From Bacteroidota bacterium (GTDB lineage: Bacteria > Bacteroidota > Bacteroidia > Sphingobacteriales > Sphingobacteriaceae): a stretch of 64,000 nucleotides of DNA. Under the pieces are notes generated by a model. The model made no database searches. It was not told where the DNA came from and worked only from the letters and a program-made list of their open reading frames with translations. The translations under genes were made by a program, and so were the position numbers. Positions 44,890 through 53,557 of this stretch are shown here, one piece after another. The stretch covers positions 372,001-436,000 of the forward strand of contig JAMFRP010000019.1 in NCBI GenBank assembly GCA_026224775.1, read 5' to 3'. Within the stretch, counting starts at the first letter, position 1, and every line of letters begins with the position of its first letter.

Positions 44890-45041
44890 TTAATTGTGAT
44901 GCCTGCGTTTACGACGGCGACGACGTCTGTAGAAAAATATAGTAACGGTTATTAATACAATAACAATTATTAAAACTATAACAAGGCTATTCTCCTGGAA
45001 GAGTTGGCTTTGTAAAGCCGCTTGTTGTTTGTTAGATATAC
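44890..45041 (-). other. Out-of-frame C-terminal segment of the TPR protein: TM helix plus Arg-rich tail
   Basis: Adding one base to the A9 tract (or removing two) opens a 50-codon frame that ends at the stop 44890-44892. It begins SISNKQQAALQSQLFQEN, continues with a hydrophobic helix (SLVIVLIIVIVLITVTIFF) and ends in YRRRRRRKRRHHN. This is a single-pass membrane anchor with a basic cytoplasmic tail. As the sequence stands it is not translated with the TPR domain and leaves an otherwise unexplained gap before the CAP-domain gene. Confidence 0.65.
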
Positions 45042-45713
45042 TTTTTTTTTGCGCTGAATAGAATCTGTGGCTATGGCTACTTTTACATCCTGGCTATGTA
45101 GGATACTATCGTTTATAGCATCGTGCCTTTTTAAGGCTATATCTGCTTTAGTGTACAGTTTCATGTTATTATAAAGCGTAACATAGCCCATTTGCACATC
45201 AGCTTCTGTTTTTGGGAAGTGATGGGTTGATGATAGGGTTAACGCTTCGTTTAAATCACGCATGGCCAGTTTATAGTCTTTGATATCGGTTTTTATCAAT
45301 GCTAACTCAAGTAATGACGAGATAATATTAGGGACATCATTTTTAGCACGTGATAATGTATTTGACTGTAAAATGAACCACTTAGCCTGACTGAACTTCT
45401 TTTCTGACCTGTATACTTTAGCCAGGTTGTCAAAACTTAAGCGTAATCCGGTGGTATCGTTATATCTTGAATAATAATGAATAGCCTGCAGCGTATAACC
45501 AATTGCATTTTCCTGGTATATATATCTTTTCCTTTTACTCGATATTGTATCATAGTTAAGGTAAGTGCCTGCGATTTGAGTATATAAAGGTGCTTTTAAT
45601 GAGTCGCTGGTTACGGCAACTTGTTGCTTCAGGCTATCAGGATCAACAGGAGTTGCTGATAGTTTTGCGATGCCCAAAAGCATGAAAGCTGAAATTGTAA
45701 ATAGTATCTTCAT
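44976..45713 (-). CDS. TPR-like secreted protein, frame ends after an A9 tract (probable frameshift or slippage)
   Basis: 245 residues from the ATG at 45713 (open to 45734), with signal peptide MKILFTISAFMLLGIAKLSA. TPR-like helices occupy about residues 50-200 (e.g. LSFDNLAKVYRSEKKFSQAK, DYKLAMRDLNEALTL). After DSIQR the sequence has nine A in a row on the coding strand and then 21 odd residues before a stop. Shifting by +1 there restores a transmembrane helix and Arg-rich tail, giving a 274-residue single-pass membrane protein. Such N-terminal TPR plus membrane helix resembles the sensor parts of Bacteroidota regulators, but no DNA-binding or kinase domain follows. It may be a slippage-controlled, phase-variable or mutated gene, or a sequencing error. 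Confidence 0.7.
   Translation of the reverse strand: MKILFTISAFMLLGIAKLSATPVDPDSLKQQVAVTSDSLKAPLYTQIAGTYLNYDTISSKRKRYIYQENAIGYTLQAIHYYSRYNDTTGLRLSFDNLAKVYRSEKKFSQAKWFILQSNTLSRAKNDVPNIISSLLELALIKTDIKDYKLAMRDLNEALTLSSTHHFPKTEADVQMGYVTLYNNMKLYTKADIALKRHDAINDSILHSQDVKVAIATDSIQRKKKVYLTNNKRLYKANSSRRIALL
45042..45050 (-). repeat. Nine-base poly-A tract (coding strand) at the frame break
   Basis: The plus strand has nine T between C at 45041 and G at 45051. On the coding strand this is A9 inside Lys codons, a typical site for replication or transcription slippage, and it lies exactly where the two halves of the TPR protein change frame. Confidence 0.75.
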
Positions 45714-45923
45714 AAAAACTGGCCTTGAATACAATCATTATATTCAAATAGCATGCCTGTTTAATGCATTATTAAACCAGCGGTGTATAATGAAGCAATG
45801 ATAAGTTAAATTGCTGTCAGACAGACGAAGATGTGGAAAACTATTTCAGTGTGAATAAACTGATCGATAGGGATTAGCACGTAATAGTATAGTAATTAGT
45901 ACACCAAGTACTACGCCCATTAA

Positions 45924-46904
45924 TTATTGAATAATAGCTTCGTATTTATCAATAAAGCGCCTTATAAAGCCAACCCGTTTTACAAGAAGGTTAAAAAGGT
46001 TGATGCCAATAGCTGCGGTTAGTATGCCTGCAATAACATCCAATACATAATGATGACTTGCATATATTGCTGTAAACCATATGCCAAGCATCACAATTAT
46101 AAAACAAGCATTGGCCCACTTTAAACGGTTTTTTAAGCCATAATAAACTACTATAACAGGGTATGCAGAATGTAAGGATGGCATAGCCGCGAATACATTT
46201 GATCCCTTTGAGTAGATGGATTTAAACAGATTGATATGGAAATAGGCATCGAACTTAGATAAGCCGCCGGTACTGCCCAGTGTTAACGGGTGGAAGGTAA
46301 ATCCATAGGTTTGTATATACCACGGTGGTGCTGCAGGGTATAGGTAATAAACTACAAAACCCAACAGGTTAACCAGCAAAAAAGTAAAGGCGAAATAAAG
46401 GAACTGCCTTCTATTCTTAAAAAACAAGTACGCTGCAAATGATAATGGAACCGGTATCCAACATAAATAAAACAGGCCGGTTACTACATCTAAAAACGTA
46501 GTTCCTTTAATTCTGAGATACTCGTTAGGGGTAACTAGTTTACCATTTAGGTTGATACCGAAGATGTGTTTTTCTAGGTGATAAAGATCGGCAATGTGTA
46601 CCGTGTTGTAATTATAATTAGGGATGGCCTTCATATAATCAAAAATCACCCAGTAAAAAATGAATATTAAAAAGCCTAAAATGAATTTACGTGTATTGGT
46701 GAACACAATAAATTTGCGTGTGCCCGGGAATATATTATTAACCTCTGGAAGATAGAACATTACATTGAATAAGAATACCAATGTAAGCTGATCAGATTTG
46801 TATCCGATCAAAAATGAAGATAGCAAGAGGTACGCAACTGATAGAAGCGAGACAATGACTACCGACTTGAAATTAATTTTTATGCTATTATCAATAGCCC
46901 CCAT
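45924..46904 (-). CDS. Aur1-like inositol phosphorylceramide synthase (PAP2 superfamily)
   Basis: 326 residues with six or more transmembrane helices. The PAP2-type active site is visible: MPSLHSAYP with His245 and ASHHYVLDVIAG with His285 and Asp289 (HxxxD). These match the catalytic triad of yeast Aur1 and bacterial Aur1-like enzymes, which transfer phosphoinositol from phosphatidylinositol to ceramide. It is four bases downstream of the fatty acid 2-hydroxylase gene and in one strand block with PI-phosphate synthase, MIPS and serine palmitoyltransferase. That context strongly favours IPC synthase over a plain lipid phosphatase. The product would be inositol phosphorylceramide in the cell envelope. 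Confidence 0.8.
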   Translation of the reverse strand: MGAIDNSIKINFKSVVIVSLLSVAYLLLSSFLIGYKSDQLTLVFLFNVMFYLPEVNNIFPGTRKFIVFTNTRKFILGFLIFIFYWVIFDYMKAIPNYNYNTVHIADLYHLEKHIFGINLNGKLVTPNEYLRIKGTTFLDVVTGLFYLCWIPVPLSFAAYLFFKNRRQFLYFAFTFLLVNLLGFVVYYLYPAAPPWYIQTYGFTFHPLTLGSTGGLSKFDAYFHINLFKSIYSKGSNVFAAMPSLHSAYPVIVVYYGLKNRLKWANACFIIVMLGIWFTAIYASHHYVLDVIAGILTAAIGINLFNLLVKRVGFIRRFIDKYEAIIQ

Positions 46905-46908
46905 TATG

Positions 46909-47529
46909 CTATTTTTTTATAAAATCTGACCGGAATATTTTGTCCCATAGGGGAGAGCTCACACCATAACCTTTACCGGGATCCTGATAATGATGCAGCA
47001 TATGGTGTTGTTTTATTTTTTTCCAGATTTTACCTTTAAAATTAAAATGATGTATGGCATAATGCGATATATCATAAAAAAGGTATCCTAAAATAAATCC
47101 AGGGAAAAAAGCAAAAATGCAATTAAGGGGTAATATCGCTTTAAATAAAAAGTAGAAACCTGTTGCCAGGGGTATGCTTACAGATGGGGGTAATACCAGC
47201 CTTTTAGCGTCGCTTGGGTAATCATGGTGTACACCATGAAAAATAAAGTGCAAGCGCATAGCCCATGGTTTATCAGGTGGCATATAATGGAATACAAAGC
47301 GGTGCATAATGTATTCAACCAGGGTCCAGATAAATAAACCAAGTAAAAAGAATTCGGCAAAAGTGATGATGCCTAACGAAAGCTCAAAACATTTGTAAAT
47401 GAAAAAGCCAATAACAGGTATAAATATAAATAAGGGTACTGTAAAATGAACCTTGGATAAGTTTTCCAATAGGTCACTTTTAAACATCCTTACTGATTCC
47501 TCTGAGTTGGAGATATAGTTTTTTTTCAT
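46909..47529 (-). CDS. FA2H/Scs7-type fatty acid 2-hydroxylase (ceramide hydroxylase)
   Basis: 206 residues, membrane-embedded. The His clusters are those of the FA2H/Scs7 subgroup: EYIMHRFVFH, LHFIFHGVHHDYPSDAKRLV, YDISHYAIHHF and KQHHMLHHYQDPGKGYGVS. The phrase HGVHHDYPSDAKRLVLPP is especially close to eukaryotic sphingolipid 2-hydroxylases. The cytochrome b5 domain of the yeast protein is absent, so an external electron donor is needed. It adds a 2-OH to the N-acyl chain of ceramide. It is immediately upstream of the Aur1-like gene, which supports action on the inositol-sphingolipid. Confidence 0.85.
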   Translation of the reverse strand: MKKNYISNSEESVRMFKSDLLENLSKVHFTVPLFIFIPVIGFFIYKCFELSLGIITFAEFFLLGLFIWTLVEYIMHRFVFHYMPPDKPWAMRLHFIFHGVHHDYPSDAKRLVLPPSVSIPLATGFYFLFKAILPLNCIFAFFPGFILGYLFYDISHYAIHHFNFKGKIWKKIKQHHMLHHYQDPGKGYGVSSPLWDKIFRSDFIKK

Positions 47530-47734
47530 GGTACATCAGGGTTTAAAATGTTTTAAGTTTCTCTGCCTGTTTTATGAAATTTATTAAATAAGTATTGTAG
47601 ACTGAATTTAACCGGCTACAATTTTACTAAAGATTTTTTGAAGTATAAATGCTTCGTGTAATTATTGCTAAGATATGATATTTTACAGCGGTTGAGGATC
47701 TCAACATAAAAATGACCAAATATAAGCATGCATG

Positions 47735-48466
47735 TTAATCTTCTTTGTTGTTTTTTTCCATTTCTTCAATGGATTTTTTTGATCCCATCAACCTGTTGTA
47801 AGCTGTGATATTGGTTAATATCGCCATCATAGTTATTGGGATGGTAAATATTGACATGGTTTCAAAAACGTGAAATCTAATACCGGGTATATATAGCTTA
47901 TAATCACCACCCATATATAACGATGCCACGCCACATATAATACCAAAAACACCTATTGTTACTACACGTTCGGGGCGTTGCATTAAGCCACCGCTGCATT
48001 CAATTCCTAAGCCTTCAGCACGTGCGCGCACGTAGCTAACCATCATTGAGCCCATCAAGGCTATAAAAGCGAATATAGAGCTCAGGAAGTAGTGATGTGC
48101 AACCAGGTAATAACAAATACCTAAGAACATTACTTGTTCGCTGTAACGGTCAAGTACAGAGTCATACAAGGCGCCAAAGGTTGACTTCATATTGCCAAGC
48201 CTTGCAACCTGCCCATCAAGCATATCAAATAGGCCGGCAAATAATATTAAAGCGCCTGCCCAGCCAATGTAGGTAAGGTCGCCACGGTTACCTTTTTCGC
48301 CACCTATGATAAAGATAATCGCTACGCCAATATTCAACACAAAGCCAATGGTAGTTACAGCATTAGGGGTAAGGCCAATTTTTATTAATACCTTAACAAA
48401 AGGATCAATAACTTTATAAATACCCAGTTGAAGATTTTTCCGTGCGGAGGTTTGCTGTTCCATCAT
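47735..48466 (-). CDS. CDP-alcohol phosphatidyltransferase (candidate phosphatidylinositol-phosphate synthase)
   Basis: 243 residues with about six transmembrane helices. The family signature DxxDGxxARxxxxxxxxGxxxDxxxD is intact as DMLDGQVAR, then GALYDSVLD (about residues 80-108). The enzyme condenses a CDP-lipid with an alcohol. Its place in a cluster with inositol-phosphate synthase, a PgpA-type phosphatase and an Aur1-like enzyme points to inositol-3-phosphate as acceptor, giving phosphatidylinositol phosphate. Phosphatidylglycerophosphate synthase is the alternative. It starts 28 bases after the DUF5686 gene stop. Confidence 0.82.
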   Translation of the reverse strand: MMEQQTSARKNLQLGIYKVIDPFVKVLIKIGLTPNAVTTIGFVLNIGVAIIFIIGGEKGNRGDLTYIGWAGALILFAGLFDMLDGQVARLGNMKSTFGALYDSVLDRYSEQVMFLGICYYLVAHHYFLSSIFAFIALMGSMMVSYVRARAEGLGIECSGGLMQRPERVVTIGVFGIICGVASLYMGGDYKLYIPGIRFHVFETMSIFTIPITMMAILTNITAYNRLMGSKKSIEEMEKNNKED

Positions 48467-48493
48467 TAATTATGCAATGTTAGCTTGTTTTAA

Positions 48494-51049
48494 TTAAAAA
48501 TCAAATTGAACTAATACACGTACGCCGTATTTAGCAACATCAGGGTTATCCAGATAAGTGAATCGCCTAACAAAGTCTACACGTACAAACTTAAAAATAT
48601 TTTCAATACCAACGCTTGCTTCTATATATGGCGTACTTCCTAATGCGTAAGTTATTGGCCTTCCATCAGGATAAAGTGGGTATTGGTATAAATTAGAGTG
48701 TAAAGCAGGATTATTCTGATCGCTCAAACCACCCCATATTCCTTTAAATGATGCAACCTCGCGCCATTTTAATTTTTTCAATAATGGGATCTTGTTAAAG
48801 AAGAAACCCTGGAAATGCTGATCTATGTTTATACTCTCGTAATGATCACCAACAAACTCCAAAAAGTTCATTAAGTTATATGAGTATAGATCATACGCAT
48901 ATGTTTGATTCGCCCGGAAAATATTTAATAATGGGTAAGGTACTTGCCCGAAGATATGCCCTAATTCAACCCTTACATCAGCAAAGCCAAACTGTGAATT
49001 ATAAAAGCGTTTGTCGATTTGTGCATGTAGTTTTTGATAGGAGTAACTACTATTAAAAACATCTTTAAAACCTTGTGTATAATCAATTTCATATACCGGG
49101 AAAGCGTTAGGTATAGGTGTACGATATATTTTGCCCTGATAAAATTGCTCACCTGGTGCATAGCGGAATTGTAAATTAGCCTCAGAAGTAGTTAAATCCT
49201 GGATGTTAGTAGTATTACCATCCTGATTTGTTAAAAATGTTAGTGAACCGGCAGGTGATTGTGTCCGGTTAGTGAAGGTTAAGTTATACGAGAAATGACT
49301 ATCAAATTCGTGTGTATAATTCAACCTGTAAAACTCGTTGTACAAATACTTATCGTTATTACCACGTTTGAATGATAACAAGAAGTTGTCTTCCTGCACG
49401 AATTGCAGATCTTCGCCCGGTATGGTTACATCCTTCTGATAACTTGCCCGGATATAATCTTGCGGGAATTTATAAATAGACTTATCGTTCAACGAGTAGG
49501 TCGCACTTAAAAAATACTTCCATTTTTCATCTTTAAACCCGTAAGCGGCATAAGTTTCAAAATAGTATCTGGTGCTCAGCTCCGGTGTAGTACGGCCACC
49601 TAATCGTAACCTTAAACCTTCAACCGGGTTAAAGCTGTAAAAAGTATTGGCGGGGCCAACCTCAAACCATCCAAAGCCTTTATAGCCTGCTAATAGTAAG
49701 GTGGCTATATCGGTAAGGCGTTTAAACGACGGCATGTTTCTTAAGCTGTCGGTGTTTTTATAAACTTTTGATTCGGCAGTAGTTAAAGTATCTAAACGAT
49801 TTTGGCTCCAGTATTGATCGCTACGGCTTGAGGAGTTATCAAGCTCTGTAACCTCATTCCCCACATAAGTACTATCGGGTTGGGGAGAATTTACTTTATA
49901 ATCGCTAAATGTTATTGTCCGGGTTCCATATAAACCACCATCCTTATTTTTATTGAAACCAAAATCAGCAATCATACTGTTTTTGCTTAAGTGATAACGG
50001 CCGTCAGGATTTTTTTCAAATGTAAGATCAACATTCAAATCCTTTACAAAGTTTAGATTGATGTTTTTATTAGCATATAGTCGGGCCTTTTGTACCGCGT
50101 AATTGCCATCAAGGGTAATATATATTTTACCCATGAATAATAAATCGGTGGTGTTGCGTGGAGTAAAACTTAATTCAACCACCTTTTTGCCATCAACTTC
50201 TAATGTATCCGTAATAAAAAACTTATAAAAGGTTGGCGCGCTTTCTGCAATCGGGCTCAGAAAGTTATTGGTCATTAAAAATATGCTGTTTTGATAGATA
50301 TCAATATCGGCATACATATGTTTAAAATATTGGCTAATACCATTTGCATCCAGGGCAGCTCCAAAATCTACTTTCTTTTGAGCAAGTATATTTGTTTTTG
50401 TTTTAGAGGGGCTTTTACGGTAATAAACCTGTGACAATTTTTCGTCAAGATAAACCGGTAACAAAGATTTTCCGGGCACAGTTGTGCTGTCGCGATTATC
50501 AATAATGAACTTATATTTTTGAAAGAACTTTTTATCAGAAAATGTAGTGGAAACGTTGGCAAATGAGAATGCCATTTTATCGTATTCTTTATACTGCACG
50601 TAATCATATGCAGTAGGGCGGTTCTGTGGCTTATGGGCGATAACCTGGCGAATCAGTTCAACGGCAGGGTTTCCTTTATTACGATATTTTGGTTTTTTAC
50701 CAGCTTTTATGGTTACCGTGTTAAGTTGCTGCGCCTGTGGAAACAGCCTAACGTTTACAACCTGTGTTTGGCCTGCAACAATAGGTAAAGTGGCATCTTT
50801 ATAGCCAACAAATGTTATTTTTATATGATCAAATGTTTGTGTAGTGGTTATACTGAATTTTCCATGGCTATCAGTATTAGTACCTATAGAGCTACCAGCA
50901 AATAAAACAGTTACATAGGATAACGGTTTTTTAGTACTTGCATCGTTTACGGTACCACTCACAACAGTAGTTTGCGCCAATAAAGCGTTGGTAAGTAGTA
51001 GGGCAAATGCCAATAATGAAAACTTTTTTAGTAAATATTTATAATCCAT
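48494..51049 (-). CDS. DUF5686/CarboxypepD_reg-like outer membrane barrel protein
   Basis: 851 residues from the ATG at 51049; the frame is open to 51118, but MDYKYLLKKFSLLAFALLLT begins the signal peptide. A CarboxypepD_reg-like domain (VVSGTVNDASTKKPLSYVTV) is followed by a large DUF5686 region and C-terminal barrel strands ending YGVRVLVQFDF. No TonB plug is seen. The function of DUF5686 proteins is unknown. It sits inside the inositol-sphingolipid gene block, directly before PI-phosphate synthase, so a role in placing lipids in the outer membrane is an attractive inference. A -7 candidate lies at 51238-51245. Confidence 0.82.
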   Translation of the reverse strand: MDYKYLLKKFSLLAFALLLTNALLAQTTVVSGTVNDASTKKPLSYVTVLFAGSSIGTNTDSHGKFSITTTQTFDHIKITFVGYKDATLPIVAGQTQVVNVRLFPQAQQLNTVTIKAGKKPKYRNKGNPAVELIRQVIAHKPQNRPTAYDYVQYKEYDKMAFSFANVSTTFSDKKFFQKYKFIIDNRDSTTVPGKSLLPVYLDEKLSQVYYRKSPSKTKTNILAQKKVDFGAALDANGISQYFKHMYADIDIYQNSIFLMTNNFLSPIAESAPTFYKFFITDTLEVDGKKVVELSFTPRNTTDLLFMGKIYITLDGNYAVQKARLYANKNINLNFVKDLNVDLTFEKNPDGRYHLSKNSMIADFGFNKNKDGGLYGTRTITFSDYKVNSPQPDSTYVGNEVTELDNSSSRSDQYWSQNRLDTLTTAESKVYKNTDSLRNMPSFKRLTDIATLLLAGYKGFGWFEVGPANTFYSFNPVEGLRLRLGGRTTPELSTRYYFETYAAYGFKDEKWKYFLSATYSLNDKSIYKFPQDYIRASYQKDVTIPGEDLQFVQEDNFLLSFKRGNNDKYLYNEFYRLNYTHEFDSHFSYNLTFTNRTQSPAGSLTFLTNQDGNTTNIQDLTTSEANLQFRYAPGEQFYQGKIYRTPIPNAFPVYEIDYTQGFKDVFNSSYSYQKLHAQIDKRFYNSQFGFADVRVELGHIFGQVPYPLLNIFRANQTYAYDLYSYNLMNFLEFVGDHYESINIDQHFQGFFFNKIPLLKKLKWREVASFKGIWGGLSDQNNPALHSNLYQYPLYPDGRPITYALGSTPYIEASVGIENIFKFVRVDFVRRFTYLDNPDVAKYGVRVLVQFDF

Positions 51050-51237
51050 GTATTTTATGCAAGTGAACAAACCAGTTTTTGTTTTACAAATGGGGTTATT
51101 AAATGATATAGTTAACAATCCATTACAATAAGCGTTTTTAATTTAATGCACTACTAAAGAGCATGTTTGAGGTACGTTGTTACTTAACTCAAAGTTTTAT
51201 ATTATAGTATTAAATCAAATACTGATTGCTGTCGCTG

Positions 51238-51245
51238 CAAAGTTA
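51238..51245 (-). promoter_or_regulatory. -7 element upstream of the DUF5686 gene
   Basis: The minus strand reads TAACTTTG followed by CA, an exact consensus. The leader to the ATG at 51049 would be about 180 nt. It suggests that the second half of the lipid cluster has its own promoter. Confidence 0.4.
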
Positions 51246-51368
51246 ATTAATCGTTTGATTAATTTTATATCTGAAAAGTAATAAGTTGTCAGTTAATGTA
51301 GTTTAAAGGTAAAAAAACGAGGGTTGCTATTTTTAGAGTTTCGTTTTTTATTGTTATCTGCTTGTAGA

Positions 51369-51743
51369 TTAAGCAAATACGAATTTTTTTTGTAGCATGT
51401 AGTTATATCCTACACCAACAATAACAGCTACTATTATTTTTGATATAAAATAACTAATGCCGCAATAGTGTGTTACAACAAATACACCAAAAGTGGTTAA
51501 CAGCATATTGCCGCCCCATATTATTAAATATTTAATAAGCTGGGCATGTACTTTTTTATCTCGGCCATCAAAAACCCATCGCCTGCCAAGTGCAAAGTTT
51601 GTAACACCGCCAACAAATGTGCCTGCAAAGCTGGCAGCTACGTACCAAACTCCAAAAACCTCTTTGCAAACTATGGTAGTAAGAAAGTCGAAAAATGTAG
51701 AGATAATTGAAGAGGCTTGCGCCTTAATAAAAGTGGTTGACAT
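51369..51743 (-). CDS. GtrA-family membrane protein
   Basis: 124 residues with four transmembrane helices, FALGRRWVFDG after the second, and GYNYMLQKKFVFA at the end, the typical GtrA layout (N-F-x-x-x-R/K-x-W/F-V-F). GtrA proteins are linked to movement of lipid-linked sugars across the inner membrane. Its start codon overlaps the stop of the PgpA-type gene by one base, so they are coupled. In this cluster it may help flip an inositol lipid or a glycosylated form; that is inference. Confidence 0.85.
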   Translation of the reverse strand: MSTTFIKAQASSIISTFFDFLTTIVCKEVFGVWYVAASFAGTFVGGVTNFALGRRWVFDGRDKKVHAQLIKYLIIWGGNMLLTTFGVFVVTHYCGISYFISKIIVAVIVGVGYNYMLQKKFVFA

Positions 51744-52198
51744 TAAAATAATTTAAATGCTACAACGGCTTGTAGTAATATGTTAGTATAAATACCTGCC
51801 AGCACATCATCGGCCATTACGCCCCATCCTCCGTTGAAATGTTCCATATCCCTTATAAAAAGGGGCTTTTTGATATCGAAGAACCGGAAAAGTATTAATG
51901 CACATAACACATATGTTACATTTACCGGTAAAAAAAGTAAACTGAAGCACATACCTGAAACCTCGTCAATTACCACTCGTTGGTGGTCTTTGCCCCAAAG
52001 AGGCTCAACTTTATTCCCTGCCCAAACACCTAAGATGGTGATAAGCAAAGTAATTATTACAGATAATATAGCGGGTGGATAACCACCAACCCAGGCGAAA
52101 TACCAGCAAATACAACACGCAACAGCAGCTACTGTTCCGGCGCCTTTGCCAATATAACCTATGCCCAGGCTGGTGGCACTCAGTTTAAAAAACAACAT
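51743..52198 (-). CDS. PgpA-type phosphatase (candidate phosphatidylinositol-phosphate phosphatase)
   Basis: 151 residues, membrane protein of the PgpA family. GKGAGTVAA near the N-terminus, VVIDEVSGM, FRFFDIKKP and GGWGVMADDVLAG are the family signature with its acidic metal ligands. PgpA dephosphorylates phosphatidylglycerophosphate. In the inositol-lipid clusters described in Bacteroides a homologue serves phosphatidylinositol phosphate, and this gene is seven bases from MIPS, so the same role is proposed here. Confidence 0.8.
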   Translation of the reverse strand: MLFFKLSATSLGIGYIGKGAGTVAAVACCICWYFAWVGGYPPAILSVIITLLITILGVWAGNKVEPLWGKDHQRVVIDEVSGMCFSLLFLPVNVTYVLCALILFRFFDIKKPLFIRDMEHFNGGWGVMADDVLAGIYTNILLQAVVAFKLF

Positions 52199-52204
52199 TT
52201 ACTA

Positions 52205-53527
52205 TTATAAAGTATCAACCAATTCCTGGTAGTAATCTAAACCCAGGTGAGTGATCAAATCTTCACCCATCATGTGGCGCAAAGTGTTTTGTAGTTTCAT
52301 TAATTGCTTGAAAATATCATTTTCAGCAGGCAGGCCTGGTGCTGTTTGTGGCGATTTTAAGTAGAATGATAACCATTCCTGAATACCGCTCATTTCAGCT
52401 CTCTTAGCCAAATCGATAAATAAAGCAAGATCTAATGCAATTGGCGCTGCTAAAATAGAATCGCGGCAAAGGAAATTGATCTTGATCTGCATTTTGTAGC
52501 CTAACCAGCCAAAAATATCGATGTTATCCCAGCTTTCTTTGTTATCGCCGTGTGGCGGATAGTAGTTGATACGTATTTTGTGATACAGATCGCCGTATAA
52601 TTCAGGGTTTCTTTCAGGTTGAAGAATGTCTTCTAACACACCTAATTTTGAAACTTCTTTTGTTTTGAAGTTATCCGGATCATCCAAAACTAAACCATCG
52701 CGGTTACCCAGGATATTAGTTGAAAACCAACCCGAAACACCTAATGAACGTGCAGCCAAACCTGGCGCAAGTATAGTTTTCATTAAAGTTTGGCCCGTTT
52801 TAAAATCTTTACCTGCAATTGGGGTATTTGTTTGTTTAGCAAGTTCAACTAAAGCAGGGGTGTCAACAGTTAAGTTAGGAGCGCCGTTTACATAAGGTAT
52901 GCCCATTTTTAATGCTGCATAAGCGTATATCATACTTGGTGATATTAACTTATCATCGTCTAACAATGCTTGCTCAAAAGCTGCAACAGATTCGTGTATA
53001 GCTGATGTTTCGTAATAGATCTCAGTTGATCCGCACCAGATTAAAACAATACGGTCGCAATCATTTTTTGCTTTAAAATCTTTAATGTCCTGCATTACCT
53101 GTTGAGCAAGCTCATAGCGAGTACCAGTTTTAACGTGGGTAGCAGTAAGGTTTTTAGCATAGTTTTGGTCAAAAGCAGCCTTCATCGGCACAATTACTTC
53201 TAATCCATCTTTTACTTTATTTAGCAGGCTTTCTTCTAGTACCTTAGCATGCATAGCAGCTTCGTATACGTTATCTGAGTATACATCCCATCCACCAAAA
53301 ACAATATCGTTAAGGTCGGCAATAGGCACAAACTCTTTAATCTTTGGGTTACGGTTTTCCGTTCTCTTACCTAAACGAATGTTTCCCATTTGAGTTAGGG
53401 AACCTACTGGTTGTGATATTCCTTTTTTTACAGCTTCAACACCGGCAATCAGTGTAGTAGCTACCGCGCCTAATCCTGGTATTAATATTCCCAGTTTTCC
53501 TTTGGCAGGTTGAATGTTACTTTTCAT
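52205..53527 (-). CDS. myo-Inositol-3-phosphate synthase
   Basis: 440 residues. An NAD-binding start GILIPGLGAVATTLIAGVEA (about 13-32), the central GKDFKTGQTLMKT and LGNRDGLVLDDP regions, and a catalytic block with KSKE-type lysines and DSILAAPIALDL near 350-370 identify the family. The enzyme converts glucose-6-phosphate to inositol-3-phosphate. It lies 30 bases after the reductase gene of the ceramide set and supplies inositol for the PI-phosphate synthase gene downstream. Confidence 0.93.
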   Translation of the reverse strand: MKSNIQPAKGKLGILIPGLGAVATTLIAGVEAVKKGISQPVGSLTQMGNIRLGKRTENRNPKIKEFVPIADLNDIVFGGWDVYSDNVYEAAMHAKVLEESLLNKVKDGLEVIVPMKAAFDQNYAKNLTATHVKTGTRYELAQQVMQDIKDFKAKNDCDRIVLIWCGSTEIYYETSAIHESVAAFEQALLDDDKLISPSMIYAYAALKMGIPYVNGAPNLTVDTPALVELAKQTNTPIAGKDFKTGQTLMKTILAPGLAARSLGVSGWFSTNILGNRDGLVLDDPDNFKTKEVSKLGVLEDILQPERNPELYGDLYHKIRINYYPPHGDNKESWDNIDIFGWLGYKMQIKINFLCRDSILAAPIALDLALFIDLAKRAEMSGIQEWLSFYLKSPQTAPGLPAENDIFKQLMKLQNTLRHMMGEDLITHLGLDYYQELVDTL

Positions 53528-53557
53528 TTACTTTGTTTTATGTTAACTTATTTGTAG

